Shown here one piece after another: positions 36,814 through 47,160 of a DNA stretch of 64,000 bases. Source of the DNA: Pukyongiella litopenaei (GTDB lineage: Bacteria; Pseudomonadota; Alphaproteobacteria; Rhodobacterales; Rhodobacteraceae). The stretch covers positions 1,054,001 to 1,118,000 of the forward strand of contig NZ_CP027665.1 in the NCBI RefSeq assembly GCF_003008555.2, written 5' to 3'. The notes below the pieces were generated by a model, which was not told the DNA's origin, ran no database searches, and worked only from the letters and a program-made list of their open reading frames with translations. A program made the position numbers and the translations under genes. The number at the start of each line of letters is the position of its first letter. The first letter of the stretch is position 1.

Positions 36814-38948
36814 CAGTGCGCTCCTCCGCCGATCGTCATCCAGGTGACAAGGGCGGCGATCCCCAGAACCATCCAGAAGGCATAGGTGAAGATGTAACCG
36901 GTCTGGGCACGGCCCGCGAGCCGGGTAAAGAAGGGAACGATGCCCATCGCGACCCCGTTGAGGAACCCGTCGATCACGTTGCCGTCGCCGCGCCGCCACA
37001 GGAACCGGCCCAGCGCGAGGATCGGTCTGACCAGCAGCGCGTCATAGATCTCGTCGAAATACCACTTGTTCTTGAGGAACAGGTAGAGCGGCCGCTGGTT
37101 CTCGGCCAGCTTCACCGGCAGCGCCGGGTTCACCAGGTAGAACCAGATTGCCACCAGCAGCCCCAGCACCATCGCGATGAAGGGCGACACCTTCACCCAT
37201 TTGGGCGCGGCATGAGCATCTTCGAGAACGTGGTTGTCGGCCCCGATATAGAGCGCGCCCTCGCCCGGCTTGCCGGCAAAGACCACATGATGGTCGGCCT
37301 CACCGCCATGGCCCGCATCGGCCGCTTCGCCGTGGTCGTCCGCCGTGGCCTGGCTGTCGGTCGTGTGGTCATCGGTCGTATGGCTCTCGCCCTGGCCATC
37401 TTCTTGGGCTGACGCCTCGGCCACCGGGATGCCATAGAACTTGCCCACCTGATCGGCATGGCCGAAGAACTGGTTGTACCAGATCATGCCCGCGAACACC
37501 GCGCCCAGGCTCAGGACACCCAGCGGCACCAGCATCGTCATCGGGCTTTCATGGGCGTGGTCGTGGGTGTGCTTGTTCCCGCGAGGCTTGCCGTAGAAGG
37601 TCAGGAAGATCAGCCGCCAGCTGTAGAACGAGGTCATCGCGGCGGCGATCACCAGCGCCCAGAACCCGAAGCCCGATCCACCGGCCCAGGCGCTTTCGAT
37701 GATGGCATCCTTGGACAGGAACCCGGCAAAGCCGATCGTGGTCAGCGGAATCCCCACCCCGGTGATGGCCAGCGTGCCGATCATCATCGCCCAGAAGGTA
37801 TAGGGGATCTTTTTGCGCAGCCCGCCATATTCGGTCATTTCCTGTTCATGATGCATCGCGTGGATCACCGAGCCGGCACCGAGGAACAGCAGCGCCTTGA
37901 AAAAGGCGTGGGTGAACAGGTGGAACATCGCCGCCGAATACATGCCCACGCCCGCGGCCACGAACATGTAGCCCAGCTGCGAACAGGTCGAATAGGCGAT
38001 CACCCGCTTGATGTCGGTCTGCACCAGCCCGACGGTGGCGGCAAAGAACGCGGTCATGGCCCCCAGCACGGTGACGAACCCGGTCGCGCCCGGCGCGAAT
38101 TCGAACAGCGGCGACATCCGGCAGACCAGAAACACGCCCGCCGTCACCATGGTCGCGGCATGGATCAGCGCCGACACCGGGGTCGGGCCTTCCATCGCGT
38201 CCGGCAGCCAGGTGTGCAGGATCAGCTGAGCCGATTTCCCCATCGCGCCAATGAACAGCAGGACGCAGATCACCTCGACCGCGGTCCATTCGCCCCACAG
38301 GAAGGTAAGCTGCGTTTCCGCCAGCACCGGCGCGGCGGCGAACACGTCATCCATGTTGATGCTGTCGACGAGGAAAAACAGCGCGAAGATCCCCAGCGCG
38401 AAGCCGAAATCGCCCACCCGGTTGACCACGAAGGCCTTGATCGCGGCGGCGTTGGCCGACGGTTTGCGATAGTAGAACCCGATCAGCAGATAGGACGCGA
38501 CGCCCACGCCTTCCCAGCCAAAGAACATCTGCACCAGGTTGGCCGAGGTCACCAGCGCCAGCATCGCGAAGGTGAAGAAGCTGAGATAGGCGAAGAACCG
38601 CGGCTTGTAGCTCTCGGTTTCCTTCCATTGCGGGTCGTGATCCATGTAGCCGAAGCTGTAGAGATGCACGAGGCTGGACACCGTGGTGACGACGATCAGC
38701 ATGATCGCGGTCAGCCGGTCCAGCCGGATCGCCCATTCGGTGGCCAGGCTGCCGCTTTCGATGAAGCGCAGCACCGGGATGTTCTGGGTCACGCCGTCAA
38801 AGGTGAAGAACACGATCCAGCTCAGGATCGCGGCCAGGAACAGCAGCCCCGTTGCCACCCAGAGCGCGGCGGTTTCGCCGATGAACTTGTATCCGAACCC
38901 GCAGATCAGCGACCCGACCAGCGGCGCGAAGAGGATGATGGTTTCCAT
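36813..38948 (-). CDS. nuoL: NADH-quinone oxidoreductase subunit L with an acidic, His-rich insertion
   Basis: 711 residues, longer than the usual 610-650. The antiporter core is intact: [20 protein letters not shown] near 142-161, [20 protein letters not shown] near 237-256, [20 protein letters not shown] near 309-328. The long lateral amphipathic helix and last membrane helix are at the C-terminus. Residues about 510-555 form an insertion rich in His, Asp and Thr (many DDH, HTTD and HGG units), and a second His cluster ([11 protein letters not shown]) lies about 40 residues before it. Distal proton-pumping subunit of complex I. Confidence 0.97.
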   Translation of the reverse strand: METIILFAPLVGSLICGFGYKFIGETAALWVATGLLFLAAILSWIVFFTFDGVTQNIPVLRFIESGSLATEWAIRLDRLTAIMLIVVTTVSSLVHLYSFGYMDHDPQWKETESYKPRFFAYLSFFTFAMLALVTSANLVQMFFGWEGVGVASYLLIGFYYRKPSANAAAIKAFVVNRVGDFGFALGIFALFFLVDSINMDDVFAAAPVLAETQLTFLWGEWTAVEVICVLLFIGAMGKSAQLILHTWLPDAMEGPTPVSALIHAATMVTAGVFLVCRMSPLFEFAPGATGFVTVLGAMTAFFAATVGLVQTDIKRVIAYSTCSQLGYMFVAAGVGMYSAAMFHLFTHAFFKALLFLGAGSVIHAMHHEQEMTEYGGLRKKIPYTFWAMMIGTLAITGVGIPLTTIGFAGFLSKDAIIESAWAGGSGFGFWALVIAAAMTSFYSWRLIFLTFYGKPRGNKHTHDHAHESPMTMLVPLGVLSLGAVFAGMIWYNQFFGHADQVGKFYGIPVAEASAQEDGQGESHTTDDHTTDSQATADDHGEAADAGHGGEADHHVVFAGKPGEGALYIGADNHVLEDAHAAPKWVKVSPFIAMVLGLLVAIWFYLVNPALPVKLAENQRPLYLFLKNKWYFDEIYDALLVRPILALGRFLWRRGDGNVIDGFLNGVAMGIVPFFTRLAGRAQTGYIFTYAFWMVLGIAALVTWMTIGGGAH

Positions 38949-38954
38949 GGTCCC

Positions 38955-39260
38955 TTACCCCTTCATCACGTTGACGTCTTCCACCGCGATGGTGCCGCGG
39001 TTGCGGAAGAAGCAGACCAGGATCGCCAGCCCGATGGCGGCCTCGGCGGCGGCGACGGTCAGCACGAACAGCGTGAAGACCTGCCCGACCAGATCGCCGA
39101 GGAAACTGGAGAACGCCACGAGGTTGATATTCACCGCCAGCAGCATCAGTTCGATGCTCATCAGCAGGATGATCACGTTCTTGCGGTTCAGAAAGAGCCC
39201 GAAGATGCCGATGACGAAGAGCGTCGCCGCCACCGTCAGGTAATGTTCAAGTCCGATCAT
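38955..39260 (-). CDS. nuoK: NADH-quinone oxidoreductase subunit K
   Basis: 101 residues with three membrane helices: [40 protein letters not shown] with the conserved membrane Glu near residue 36, and [20 protein letters not shown] with the second Glu near residue 70. These buried Glu residues belong to the central proton path. Six bases upstream of nuoL. Confidence 0.98.
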   Translation of the reverse strand: MIGLEHYLTVAATLFVIGIFGLFLNRKNVIILLMSIELMLLAVNINLVAFSSFLGDLVGQVFTLFVLTVAAAEAAIGLAILVCFFRNRGTIAVEDVNVMKG

Positions 39261-39356
39261 GTCTTCTGTCCCTTCGGGCCGTTCACCCGTTCAAATATCC
39301 GTTCGCGACCCGGACCGCGGCGGTTCCCGCGGCGATGGCCGCCCAGCGTCCCGCGG

Positions 39357-39959
39357 TCACAGCCCCTGCCCCGGTTTCACGTCCCGCAACTCCATGGCCT
39401 CTGCCGGGTCGCGATACATCTGCGCCAGAATGTCCTGCCGCTTCACGTCCTGGCGGTGGCGCAGCGTCAGCACGATGGCGCCGACCATCGCCACCAGCAG
39501 GATCAGGCCGGCCAGCTGGAACAGCAGGAAATACTGGTCATACAGCACCATCCCCAGCGCCTGGGTGTTGTGCATGTCCTCGGGAATGGCGTTGGCGCGC
39601 AGCCCGTCTGCGGCCTCGCTGGCCTCCCAGACGCCAAAGGCCATCACGAACTGCATCAGGATGATCAACCCGATCAGCAGCGCCAGCGGCATGTATCGCG
39701 CCATCTCGGCCTTGAGCTCGGCAAAGTCCACGTCGAGCATCATCACCACGAATAGGAACAGCACCATGACCGCGCCCACATAGACGATGATCAGCAGCAT
39801 GGCGACGAATTCCGCGCCCAGCAGCACAAACAGCCCCGCCGCCGACAGAAAGGCCAGGATCAGCCACAGCACCGAATGCACGGGCTGTCGGCTGATCACG
39901 GTGAACAGCCCGCCGGTGATGGCGCTGATCGCGAACAGGTAGAAGGCGAACACGGTCAT
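39357..39959 (-). CDS. nuoJ: NADH-quinone oxidoreductase subunit J
   Basis: 200 residues with five membrane helices. The conserved third helix [20 protein letters not shown] near 55-74 contains the pi-bulge Tyr/Gly of the family. The start codon overlaps the stop of the CMD-like gene by 4 bases. The gap to nuoK (97 bases) holds no gene; a GC-rich tract with ccgcgg copies is visible. Confidence 0.97.
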   Translation of the reverse strand: MTVFAFYLFAISAITGGLFTVISRQPVHSVLWLILAFLSAAGLFVLLGAEFVAMLLIIVYVGAVMVLFLFVVMMLDVDFAELKAEMARYMPLALLIGLIILMQFVMAFGVWEASEAADGLRANAIPEDMHNTQALGMVLYDQYFLLFQLAGLILLVAMVGAIVLTLRHRQDVKRQDILAQMYRDPAEAMELRDVKPGQGL

Positions 39960-40363
39960 TTGGAGTCTTCCTCCTTGTCTTCCATCACCGCGCGGGCGAT
40001 TTCCATCGCGCGGGTCATGGCGGGTATTCCGGCGAACATCGACATCTGGGCGATGGTCTCGGCGATCTCATCCTTGGTGGCGCCGGCCTCCATCAGGTGG
40101 CGCACGGTCATGCGCACCGGCGTTTCGGCCTGCGCGCCCTGCATCGTCAGCCCGGCCAGCGTCAGCAGCAGCCGGGTCTTGGCATCCAGCCCGTTCTTGG
40201 ACATGCCGCGGCCGAACCACATCTCCATCGCGTCCTTGGGCATGGTCGGCCAGAGCTGTTCGAACCCCTTGGGGCTGAAGCTCTCGAGCGCGGGGTTGAA
40301 GGCCCGCGCCATTTCCTGCGCCTGCGCCATCATCAGTTCGAACGGGGTTTTCGTATCGCTCAT
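39956..40363 (-). CDS. Carboxymuconolactone decarboxylase-like protein inside the nuo operon
   Basis: 135 residues, helical. The CMD fold is recognisable in [20 protein letters not shown] near 61-80 and [20 protein letters not shown] with [20 protein letters not shown] near 84-125, closest to the gamma-CMD/AhpD superfamily. The CxxC of AhpD-type peroxidases is absent, so it is not a thiol peroxidase of that kind. It overlaps nuoJ by 4 bases, so it is made together with complex I. A role in complex I is not known; a chaperone or quinone-linked function is only speculation. Confidence 0.85.
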   Translation of the reverse strand: MSDTKTPFELMMAQAQEMARAFNPALESFSPKGFEQLWPTMPKDAMEMWFGRGMSKNGLDAKTRLLLTLAGLTMQGAQAETPVRMTVRHLMEAGATKDEIAETIAQMSMFAGIPAMTRAMEIARAVMEDKEEDSK

Positions 40364-40403
40364 GCCGCGCCCTTTCGGGAAACGTGGGCACAGGTCATCG
40401 CAG

Positions 40404-40424
40404 CGGCCCGGCGGAACCGGGCCG
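40404..40424 (-). repeat. Intercistronic hairpin between nuoI and the CMD-like gene
   Basis: cggcccgg (40404-40411) and ccgggccg (40417-40424) form a perfect 8-bp stem with a 5-base loop in the 100-base gap. No T-run. A likely mRNA-processing or stability element. Confidence 0.45.
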
Positions 40425-40463
40425 TGCCGCTTGCGCGGAAACCGTTATGCAGCAGGTTGACGC

Positions 40464-40958
40464 TCATCGATACGGCGCGTCCACTTCCAGGTTGCGGGCT
40501 ATCTCCGCTTCCCAGCGTTCCCCGTTCTCGAGCAGCTTTTCCTTGTCATAGAACAGTTCTTCGCGGGTTTCGGTGGCAAATTCGAAATTCGGACCCTCGA
40601 CAATGGCATCGACCGGGCAGGCCTCCTGGCAGAAGCCGCAATAGATGCATTTGGTCATGTCGATGTCATAGCGCGTGGTGCGGCGGCTGCCGTCCTCGCG
40701 CGGTTCGGCGTCGATGGTGATCGCCTGCGCCGGGCAGATCGCCTCGCACAGCTTGCAGGCGATGCAGCGTTCCTCACCGTTGGGATAGCGCCGCAGCGCG
40801 TGTTCGCCACGAAACCGGGGCGACAGCGGCCCTTTTTCATGCGGATAGTTCACCGTCGCCTTGGGGGCGAAGAAATACTTCATCCCCAGCTTCAGGCCGA
40901 CGAAGAAATCCTGCAGCAGGAAATACTTGGCGGCGCGGCCATAGTCGATCTGCGTCAT
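40464..40958 (-). CDS. nuoI: NADH-quinone oxidoreductase subunit I
   Basis: 164 residues. Two [4Fe-4S] ferredoxin motifs, [16 protein letters not shown] near 62-77 and [16 protein letters not shown] near 101-116, bind clusters N6a and N6b that pass electrons to N2. The N-terminal amphipathic helix region ([20 protein letters not shown]) anchors the subunit on the membrane arm. Starts one base after the preceding 65-residue gene. Confidence 0.98.
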   Translation of the reverse strand: MTQIDYGRAAKYFLLQDFFVGLKLGMKYFFAPKATVNYPHEKGPLSPRFRGEHALRRYPNGEERCIACKLCEAICPAQAITIDAEPREDGSRRTTRYDIDMTKCIYCGFCQEACPVDAIVEGPNFEFATETREELFYDKEKLLENGERWEAEIARNLEVDAPYR

Positions 40959-40959
40959 C

Positions 40960-41157
40960 TCAGTCCCCCACGTCCTGCGCGTTGAGTTGCATATAGGCCC
41001 AGGCGCCCAGCGCCGATACGATATCCGTCGATGCGACCTTGGCGGATTCGTCCGTGACCGGGTTGGCGGCTTGCATCCGGAATTCCCCGATCAGGAAGGC
41101 CCCCAGTTTTTCGAGCTCGTCCGGCTTGGCGTCCCTGATTGCGGTAGCTAGCCCCAT
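40960..41157 (-). CDS. Small nuo-operon protein, unknown function
   Basis: 65 residues, hydrophilic, without membrane segment or Cys. It begins [20 protein letters not shown] and is lodged between nuoH (one-base gap) and nuoI (one-base gap). The tight spacing on both sides supports a real translated gene despite the short length. I do not recognise a family. Paracoccus and Rhodobacter nuo clusters are known to hold unidentified frames at comparable places. Confidence 0.6.
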   Translation of the reverse strand: MGLATAIRDAKPDELEKLGAFLIGEFRMQAANPVTDESAKVASTDIVSALGAWAYMQLNAQDVGD

Positions 41158-41158
41158 C

Positions 41159-42199
41159 TCAGCCCCCTGTCGCCCAGCGGGTATAGGCGCCCCAGAACCA
41201 GTCGAACCTGGCCGAGAAGGCCACGAACACGACCCAGGCGATCGACATCGGCAGGAACACCTTCCAGCCCAGCCGCATCAGCTGGTCGTAGCGGTATCGC
41301 GGCGTGATCGCCTTGATCATCGAGAAGAAGAAGAACACGAACAGGATCTTGGCGACCATCCACAGGATGCCGTCGGGCAGGCCCGGGATCGGCGACAGCC
41401 AGCCGCCCAGGAACAGCAGCGATACCAGCGCGCACATCAGCACCACCGCCACCAGTTCGCCGATCATGAACAGCAGGAACGGTGTCGAGGAATATTCCAC
41501 CTGGTATCCCGCCACCAGTTCGCTTTCCGCTTCGGGCAGGTCGAACGGCGGGCGGTTGGTTTCCGCCAGCGCCGAAATGAAGAACAGGAACAGCATCGGG
41601 AAATGCGGCAGCCAGTACCAGCTGAACAGGCCGTAATCGCCATCCTGCGCACGCACGATGTCGCCGAAATTCATCGACCCGGTGGAAATGATCACGCCGA
41701 TGATGATCAGGCCGATGCTGACCTCGTAGGAAATCATCTGCGCCGCCGAACGCAGCGAGCCCAGGAACGGGTATTTCGAGTTCGACGCCCAGCCGCCCAT
41801 AATCACGCCATACACTTCGAGCGAGGAGATCGCGAAGACGTAGAGAATGGCCACGTTGATGTCGGACAGAACCCAGCCGTCGTTGAACGGGATCACCGCC
41901 CAGGCGATCAGCGCCATGACCAGCGACACCATCGGCGCCAGCAGGAACACGGCCCGGTCGGCGCCGGCGGGGAACACAACCTCCTTGACGATATACTTGA
42001 TGAAGTCGGCAAAGCTCTGCAGCAGGCCGAACACGCCCACCACGTTGGGGCCGCGCCGCATCTGGACCGCGGCCCAGATCTTGCGGTCCGCATACATCAG
42101 GAAGGCCAGCGCCACCAGCAGCGGCACCACGATGAGCAGCACCTGTCCGATCGTCAGCAGGCCGATCCCCAGGTAGGTGGTGGTAAAGAATTCAGCCAT
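41159..42199 (-). CDS. nuoH: NADH-quinone oxidoreductase subunit H
   Basis: 346 residues with eight to nine membrane helices. Conserved loops: [20 protein letters not shown] near 44-63, [20 protein letters not shown] near 140-159 with EVSIG after it, [20 protein letters not shown] near 225-244 and [18 protein letters not shown] near 305-322. NuoH forms the quinone-binding chamber with NuoB and NuoD. Confidence 0.98.
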   Translation of the reverse strand: MAEFFTTTYLGIGLLTIGQVLLIVVPLLVALAFLMYADRKIWAAVQMRRGPNVVGVFGLLQSFADFIKYIVKEVVFPAGADRAVFLLAPMVSLVMALIAWAVIPFNDGWVLSDINVAILYVFAISSLEVYGVIMGGWASNSKYPFLGSLRSAAQMISYEVSIGLIIIGVIISTGSMNFGDIVRAQDGDYGLFSWYWLPHFPMLFLFFISALAETNRPPFDLPEAESELVAGYQVEYSSTPFLLFMIGELVAVVLMCALVSLLFLGGWLSPIPGLPDGILWMVAKILFVFFFFSMIKAITPRYRYDQLMRLGWKVFLPMSIAWVVFVAFSARFDWFWGAYTRWATGG

Positions 42200-42271
42200 G
42201 GTCCCTCACAGCTTGGTTAGACCTTGCGCCACGCGCCGCCCTTGCGCCGCTGTAAACAGCATCTGCCGTTC

Positions 42272-42297
42272 GCGCGCCACCCTCGGCGCGCATTTTT
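42272..42297 (+). terminator. Plus-oriented terminator-like hairpin between nuoH and nuoG
   Basis: gcgcgcc (42272-42278) and ggcgcgc (42285-42291) pair over a 6-base loop and are followed by ATTTTT on the plus strand. All genes here are on the minus strand, so it would stop antisense transcripts. On the nuo mRNA it is a plain hairpin without U-run. Confidence 0.5.
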
Positions 42298-42346
42298 CCG
42301 CGCCGGTGCAGCGTCAAATCGACACCCGGTATCGCGCGGAAATCCG

Positions 42347-44368
42347 TCATTCCGCCGCCATCGCGCTCTGGGCCCGCGCCTTGGCGTTGGCCGAGAGTTC
42401 CGCCATCAACGCGCTGGCCCGCGCAATCGGGTTGGTCAGATAGAAATCGCGGACCGCGTAACGGAAATCCGCGTCGCCCAGCGGGCCGGTTTCCAGAGCC
42501 GGGCCCTGGTTTTCCGGCACCTCGTCGATCCGCGCCAGGTGCGGGACCGCCTCGACCAGCCGGTTGCGCAGCTGCGCGAGGGAATCGAACGGCAACGCGT
42601 TGCCCAGTTCCGCCGACAGGGCGCGCAGGATGGCCCAGTTTTCCTTGGCCTCGCCCGGCGCGAACCCGGCGCGCAGCGCCAGTTGCGGGCGGCCTTCGGT
42701 ATTCACGAACAGGCCGGGTTCCTCGGTATAGGCCGCGCCGGGCAGGATCACGTCGGCGCGATGCGCCCCGCGATCGCCGTGGCTGCCCTGGTAGATGACA
42801 AAGGCACCCTCGCCGATCTCGACCTCGTCGGCACCGAGATTGTAGATCACGTCGGCGGCGCTCACCGTCTCCATGCCGCCCTCGCAGGTGGCATCGACAT
42901 CCATCGCGCCCACCCGCCCGGCGGCGCTGTGCAGCACCAGCAACCCGCTGTCGGTATTGGCGGCGACGGTTTGCGCGGCGGCCAGCACCGCGGCCCCGTC
43001 CGCCTCGGTCAGCGCCCCCTGTCCGACGATCACCAGCGACCGGCGGCCGCGGATCTCGTCCGATCCGCCCATTTCAACCACCCGCGCCAGCGCCGCGCGG
43101 TCGGCGCCCATATGGGCGTAGTCATAGGTCAGATCGACAGCCGGGCCGACCAGCGCGATCTCGGCGCCATGACTCCAGGCCTTGCGGATGCGCGCATTCA
43201 GCACCGGCGCCTCGTCACGCGGATTGGTGCCGATCAGCAGGATGCGCTCGGCGTTGTCGATATCCTCGATCGCGGCGGTACCGGCATAGGCGGCACGGTT
43301 GCCTGCCGGCAGCCTCGCGGCATCGGTGCGGCATTCGACAACACCGCCCAGCCCCTCGATCATCTGCTTGAGCGCAAACGCCGCCTCGACCGGGGCTAGG
43401 TCCCCGACCAGTCCGGCGGCTTTTTCAGCCCCCTTCAGGGCTTCGGCCGCCTTGCCCAGCGCCTCGGCCCAGGTCGCGGGACGCAGCTTGCCGTTCTCGC
43501 GCAGATAGGGCTTGTCCAGCCGCTGGCGGCGCAGCCCGTCCCAGACGAAGCGGGTCTTGTCGGAAATCCATTCCTCGTTCACGCCGTCATGGTTGCGGGG
43601 CAGGAACCGCATCACCTCGCGGCCCTTGGTATCGACCCGGATGTTCGATCCCAGCGCGTCCATCACGTCGATGCTCTCGGTCTTGGTCAGTTCCCAGGGT
43701 CGGGCGGTGAAGGCATAGGGTTTCGACACCAGCGCGCCCACCGGGCACAGGTCGATGATGTTGCCCTGCAGGTTCGAATCGAGCGTCTCGCCGAGATAGG
43801 ACGTGATCTCGGCATCCTCGCCGCGCCCGGTCTGGCCCATCTGGCTGATGCCCGCCACCTCGGTGGTGAAGCGCACGCAGCGGGTGCAGGAGATGCAGCG
43901 GGTCATATGGGTTTCGACCAGCGGCCCGAGATCGAGATCGTCCACCGCGCGCTTGGGCTCGCGGAACCGACTGAAATCGACGCCATAGGCCATCGCCTGG
44001 TCCTGCAGGTCGCATTCGCCGCCCTGATCGCAGATCGGGCAATCCAGCGGGTGGTTGATGAGCAGGAACTCCATCACCCCTTCGCGGGCCTTCTTGACCA
44101 TCGGCGAATTGGTCCGGACCTCCGGCGCCTGGCCTTCGGGGCCGGGGCGCAGGTCCCGCACCTGCATGGCGCAGGAGGCCGCCGGTTTCGGCGGGCCGCC
44201 CACCACCTCGACCAGGCACATCCGGCAGTTGCCGGCAATCGACAGCCTTTCGTGGTAACAGAAACGCGGCACCTCCACCCCGGCCAGCTCGCAGGCCTGG
44301 ATCAGGGTCATCGCCCCATCCACTTCGATCTCGTGTCCGTCGATGTTGACTTTGCGGAGGTCAGACAT
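42347..44368 (-). CDS. nuoG: NADH-quinone oxidoreductase subunit G
   Basis: 673 residues, the short alphaproteobacterial/mitochondrial (75 kDa-like) form. The N-terminal [2Fe-2S] site is in [19 protein letters not shown] near 37-55. The HxxxCxxC-type N5 motif is in [18 protein letters not shown] near 103-120, and the N4 site in [11 protein letters not shown] near 150-160 with a distal Cys in IDLCPVGAL. The C-terminal molybdopterin-oxidoreductase-like domain has no cofactor role. Start at [18 protein letters not shown]; the in-frame ATG three codons earlier is less likely. It follows the DUF5333-like gene by 5 bases. Confidence 0.97.
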   Translation of the reverse strand: MSDLRKVNIDGHEIEVDGAMTLIQACELAGVEVPRFCYHERLSIAGNCRMCLVEVVGGPPKPAASCAMQVRDLRPGPEGQAPEVRTNSPMVKKAREGVMEFLLINHPLDCPICDQGGECDLQDQAMAYGVDFSRFREPKRAVDDLDLGPLVETHMTRCISCTRCVRFTTEVAGISQMGQTGRGEDAEITSYLGETLDSNLQGNIIDLCPVGALVSKPYAFTARPWELTKTESIDVMDALGSNIRVDTKGREVMRFLPRNHDGVNEEWISDKTRFVWDGLRRQRLDKPYLRENGKLRPATWAEALGKAAEALKGAEKAAGLVGDLAPVEAAFALKQMIEGLGGVVECRTDAARLPAGNRAAYAGTAAIEDIDNAERILLIGTNPRDEAPVLNARIRKAWSHGAEIALVGPAVDLTYDYAHMGADRAALARVVEMGGSDEIRGRRSLVIVGQGALTEADGAAVLAAAQTVAANTDSGLLVLHSAAGRVGAMDVDATCEGGMETVSAADVIYNLGADEVEIGEGAFVIYQGSHGDRGAHRADVILPGAAYTEEPGLFVNTEGRPQLALRAGFAPGEAKENWAILRALSAELGNALPFDSLAQLRNRLVEAVPHLARIDEVPENQGPALETGPLGDADFRYAVRDFYLTNPIARASALMAELSANAKARAQSAMAAE

Positions 44369-44373
44369 GGCTC

Positions 44374-44802
44374 TCACTTCGCTTTCAGTAGCACGCCGAT
44401 GGCGCTGTTCTTCGCTATTTCCGCGCGCCCGTAGGCACAGAAGCTCTCGGGGTCATCGTAGCTGACGCCGTTCTGTTTCAGCAGCCGCTCGCCCTTGGCC
44501 CGCATCCGCGCCTTTTCGGCGTCGGAATCGACGAAGGCGCGGATCTCGTCATCGCTGTAGCCCAGATCGTTGGCCCGGCGGCGCAGCCGGTGCAGGATGC
44601 CGATGGCCTTGAACACCCGGCCGCCGATCCGGTCGCAATGATCGCGGATCTCGTCGGCGACGGCGATCGCGAATAACGGGTTCTCGATTTCCGGCACGTC
44701 GTTGAGCGACGGCTTGCCCTGCGCGATCGCGGGCGACGACGCCACCAGCACCAGCCACAGCGCCAGCCAGCGCGGGCGATATGAAAAACGCGGGCCGGTC
44801 AC
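44374..44802 (-). CDS. Secreted DUF5333-like protein in the nuo operon
   Basis: 142 residues from a GTG at 44802 that overlaps the upstream stop as GTGA; a GTG at 44811 is possible. A signal peptide ([18 protein letters not shown]) predicts export. The mature part has two Cys (DHCDRIGGR and [12 protein letters not shown]) and repeated phrases [20 protein letters not shown] and [20 protein letters not shown] associate this pattern with the DUF5333 family of Rhodobacterales, from memory and not by search. Periplasmic role unknown. Confidence 0.75.
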   Translation of the reverse strand: MTGPRFSYRPRWLALWLVLVASSPAIAQGKPSLNDVPEIENPLFAIAVADEIRDHCDRIGGRVFKAIGILHRLRRRANDLGYSDDEIRAFVDSDAEKARMRAKGERLLKQNGVSYDDPESFCAYGRAEIAKNSAIGVLLKAK

Positions 44803-45185
44803 GACCTGCACCTGCCGCTGAAGGTCAGCGTGTCATCGACGATGGTCAGGCGCTGCGGATCGGTATCCGGCCCCACCGACCAGTCGATCTTCGACGTGCC
44901 ATAATTCGAGATGCAATAGCGGGTGCCTTCGTAGCGTCCGGCCTCGCGCGCGCCGTCGAAGGAGGCGGACACACCCTTTACGGTGGTGGTGAAATCGGCC
45001 AGCGTGACCTTCTTGTCGACGGCGGCGGTCTTGGACCTGAAATAGACGCCGTCAAAGGCGATCCGGCCTTCGTCGCGCTTGAAGGTCGAACAGCCCGCCG
45101 GCACGACGACGGCAACGAGCGCGGCCAGCATCGCCGCCCGTGCCCCGCGTGCCGCGGTGAAACGATATGCGCGCCGCGGGCTCAA
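44799..45185 (-). CDS. Small lipoprotein-like secreted protein in the nuo operon
   Basis: About 128 residues. I place the start at a TTG (45185) that overlaps the MAPEG stop by 4 bases, because earlier codons have no signal-like context; an ATG at 45131 would also keep the leader. An Arg-rich n-region is followed by a hydrophobic run ending VVVPAGCSTF, a lipobox-like site (Pro at -3 is unusual). The mature part is beta-rich with GVYFRSKTAAVDKKVTLADF and two more Cys (RYCISNYG, SGRCRS). No family recognised. Confidence 0.65.
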   Translation of the reverse strand: MSPRRAYRFTAARGARAAMLAALVAVVVPAGCSTFKRDEGRIAFDGVYFRSKTAAVDKKVTLADFTTTVKGVSASFDGAREAGRYEGTRYCISNYGTSKIDWSVGPDTDPQRLTIVDDTLTFSGRCRS

Positions 45186-45598
45186 AACGCCGCCACGACC
45201 GCCGACAGCGCCAGCAGCACCATGCACAGCCAGCCCGCCACATAGGCAAAGCTGCGCGGCCCGCTATGCGGCTGCCCGATCCCGCGCAGATGCACCACCA
45301 GCATGACGATCCGGCTGACCAGCACCAGCGATGCCAGCCAGTTGACCCAGACCGGGCTGGCCCCTGCGAGAATCGCGGCGGCAGTCACCGCCACGAAGAT
45401 CCCCAGCGTGTCCGAGCCGTTCTGGAACGCCCGGTGCAGCCGATAGGCCGGATCGGCGTAATCCGCCACCGGCTCGGCCCCCGGCGCCAGGCCCTGCGCG
45501 CCCTTGCGAAGGGCCGAAAGCGGGGACAGCGCCAGCACGATCAGCGCAAACAGCGCGACCGATGCGATGGCATGGGAATATGCGGCGAACGTGTCCAT
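45182..45598 (-). CDS. MAPEG family membrane protein
   Basis: 138 residues with four membrane helices. The MAPEG pattern appears in YRLHRAFQNGSDTLGIFVAV near 52-71 (usually RxxRAxxNxxE) and the later VSRIVMLVVHLRG near 99-111. Family members include glutathione transferase/leukotriene synthase-like proteins and simple membrane proteins of unknown role; Ser replaces the usual catalytic Glu after the Asn. Located between nuoF (9-base gap) and the lipoprotein gene. Function in complex I biogenesis unproven. Confidence 0.85.
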   Translation of the reverse strand: MDTFAAYSHAIASVALFALIVLALSPLSALRKGAQGLAPGAEPVADYADPAYRLHRAFQNGSDTLGIFVAVTAAAILAGASPVWVNWLASLVLVSRIVMLVVHLRGIGQPHSGPRSFAYVAGWLCMVLLALSAVVAAF

Positions 45599-45607
45599 CG
45601 GGGCCTC

Positions 45608-46903
45608 CTATTCCGCGGCGACCGCGCTGATGCGGCCGGCCTGCTGCGCTTTGATCCGGTCCTCGATCTCATCGCGGAAATTGCGGATCAGACCCTGGAT
45701 CGGCCAGGCCGCGGCATCGCCGAGCGCGCAGATGGTGTGGCCCTCGACCTGCTTGGTCACGTCGAACAGCATGTCGATTTCCTCGACCTCGGCCTGCCCT
45801 TTCACCAGACGGTCCATCACCCGCATCATCCAGCCGGTGCCTTCGCGGCAGGGCGTGCACTGACCGCAGCTTTCGTGTTTGTAGAACTTGGACAGCCGCC
45901 AGATCGCCTTGATGATATCGGTGGAATTGTCCATCACGATCACCGCCGCCGTGCCCAGGCTCGATCCCTTGTCGCGCAGGGCGTCGAAATCCATGATGGC
46001 GTCGCGCATGTTTTCGCCGCGCACGCAGGGCACCGACGAGCCGCCGGGGATCACCGCCTTGAGATTGTCCCAGCCGCCACGAATGCCGCCGCAATGGCGG
46101 TCGATCAGTTCCTCGAAGGTGATCGACATCGCCTCTTCGACGACGCAGGGGTTGTTCACATGGCCCGAAACCGCGAACAGCTTGGTGCCCGCGTTGTTCT
46201 GCCGCCCGAACGACGCGAACCAGTCGGCGCCCCGGCGCAGGATGGTGGGCACCACGGCGATCGATTCCACGTTGTTCACCGTGGTCGGGCAGCCGTAGAG
46301 CCCCGCCCCCGCCGGGAATGGCGGCTTCATCCGGGGCATGCCCTTCTTGCCTTCGAGGCTTTCCAGCAGCGCGGTTTCCTCGCCGCAGATATAGGCGCCG
46401 GCGCCGTGATGCAGGTAGAGATCGAAATCCCAGCCCGACCCGGCGGCGTTCTTGCCCAGCAGCCCGGCGTCATAGGCTTCGTCGATGGCCGCCTGCAATG
46501 CCTCGCGTTCGCGGATATATTCGCCGCGGATATAGATGTAGCAGGCATTGGCGTTCATCGCGAAGGACGCGATCAGGCAGCCTTCGATCAGCGTATGCGG
46601 ATCGTGGCGCATGATTTCGCGGTCCTTGCAGGTGCCCGGCTCCGATTCGTCGGCATTGACCACCAGATAGGCGGGCCGCCCGTCGCTCTCCTTGGGCATG
46701 AAGGACCATTTCAGCCCGGTCGGGAATCCGGCACCGCCGCGCCCGCGCAGCCCTGAATCCTTCATGTTCTGGATGATCCAGTCGCGCCCCTTGGCAATAA
46801 TGCCGGCGGTCCCGTCCCAATGGCCGCGCGCCCGCGCGCCAGCCAGCGTGCGGTCATGCATCCCGTAGAGATTGGTGAATATCCGGTCCTCGTCCTTCAG
46901 CAT
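45608..46903 (-). CDS. nuoF: NADH-quinone oxidoreductase subunit F
   Basis: 431 residues. FMN/NADH-binding [16 protein letters not shown] near 54-69 and [15 protein letters not shown] near 85-99. The N3 [4Fe-4S] site is [12 protein letters not shown] near 346-357 with a fourth Cys further on ([12 protein letters not shown]). This is the NADH-oxidising subunit at the tip of the peripheral arm, partnered with NuoE. Preceded by the DUF5337-like gene at 5 bases. Confidence 0.98.
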   Translation of the reverse strand: MLKDEDRIFTNLYGMHDRTLAGARARGHWDGTAGIIAKGRDWIIQNMKDSGLRGRGGAGFPTGLKWSFMPKESDGRPAYLVVNADESEPGTCKDREIMRHDPHTLIEGCLIASFAMNANACYIYIRGEYIREREALQAAIDEAYDAGLLGKNAAGSGWDFDLYLHHGAGAYICGEETALLESLEGKKGMPRMKPPFPAGAGLYGCPTTVNNVESIAVVPTILRRGADWFASFGRQNNAGTKLFAVSGHVNNPCVVEEAMSITFEELIDRHCGGIRGGWDNLKAVIPGGSSVPCVRGENMRDAIMDFDALRDKGSSLGTAAVIVMDNSTDIIKAIWRLSKFYKHESCGQCTPCREGTGWMMRVMDRLVKGQAEVEEIDMLFDVTKQVEGHTICALGDAAAWPIQGLIRNFRDEIEDRIKAQQAGRISAVAAE

Positions 46904-46908
46904 CGCGG

Positions 46909-47133
46909 CTATCCCTGATTATCCCGGCGCAACCGCCGGATTTGATAGATGTTGACCAAGGCCCAGACAAAGGCGGCCATCGCGGCGAAATAGAACAGCA
47001 TCTCGTATCGCATCGGCAGGCCGAGCACGAATACCAGCCACGGCGCCAGCAGCGCGGCCACGCCGCCCGCCACGATCACCAGCGCGGTGATCCGTCCCCT
47101 GCGGGAAATGGCTGTGTCGACATCGTCTTGCAT
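46909..47133 (-). CDS. Two-helix membrane protein in the nuo operon (DUF5337-like)
   Basis: 74 residues: a short acidic N-terminus, two membrane helices (about 14-36 and 43-63) and a basic tail [10 protein letters not shown], so both termini face the cytoplasm. I associate it with the DUF5337 family seen in Rhodobacterales nuo operons, from memory. It lies 5 bases before nuoF. Function unknown; an assembly or stability role for complex I is a guess from position. Confidence 0.75.
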   Translation of the reverse strand: MQDDVDTAISRRGRITALVIVAGGVAALLAPWLVFVLGLPMRYEMLFYFAAMAAFVWALVNIYQIRRLRRDNQG

Positions 47134-47160
47134 CGGCTCTTCGTCACCCTCCCCGGGCGC

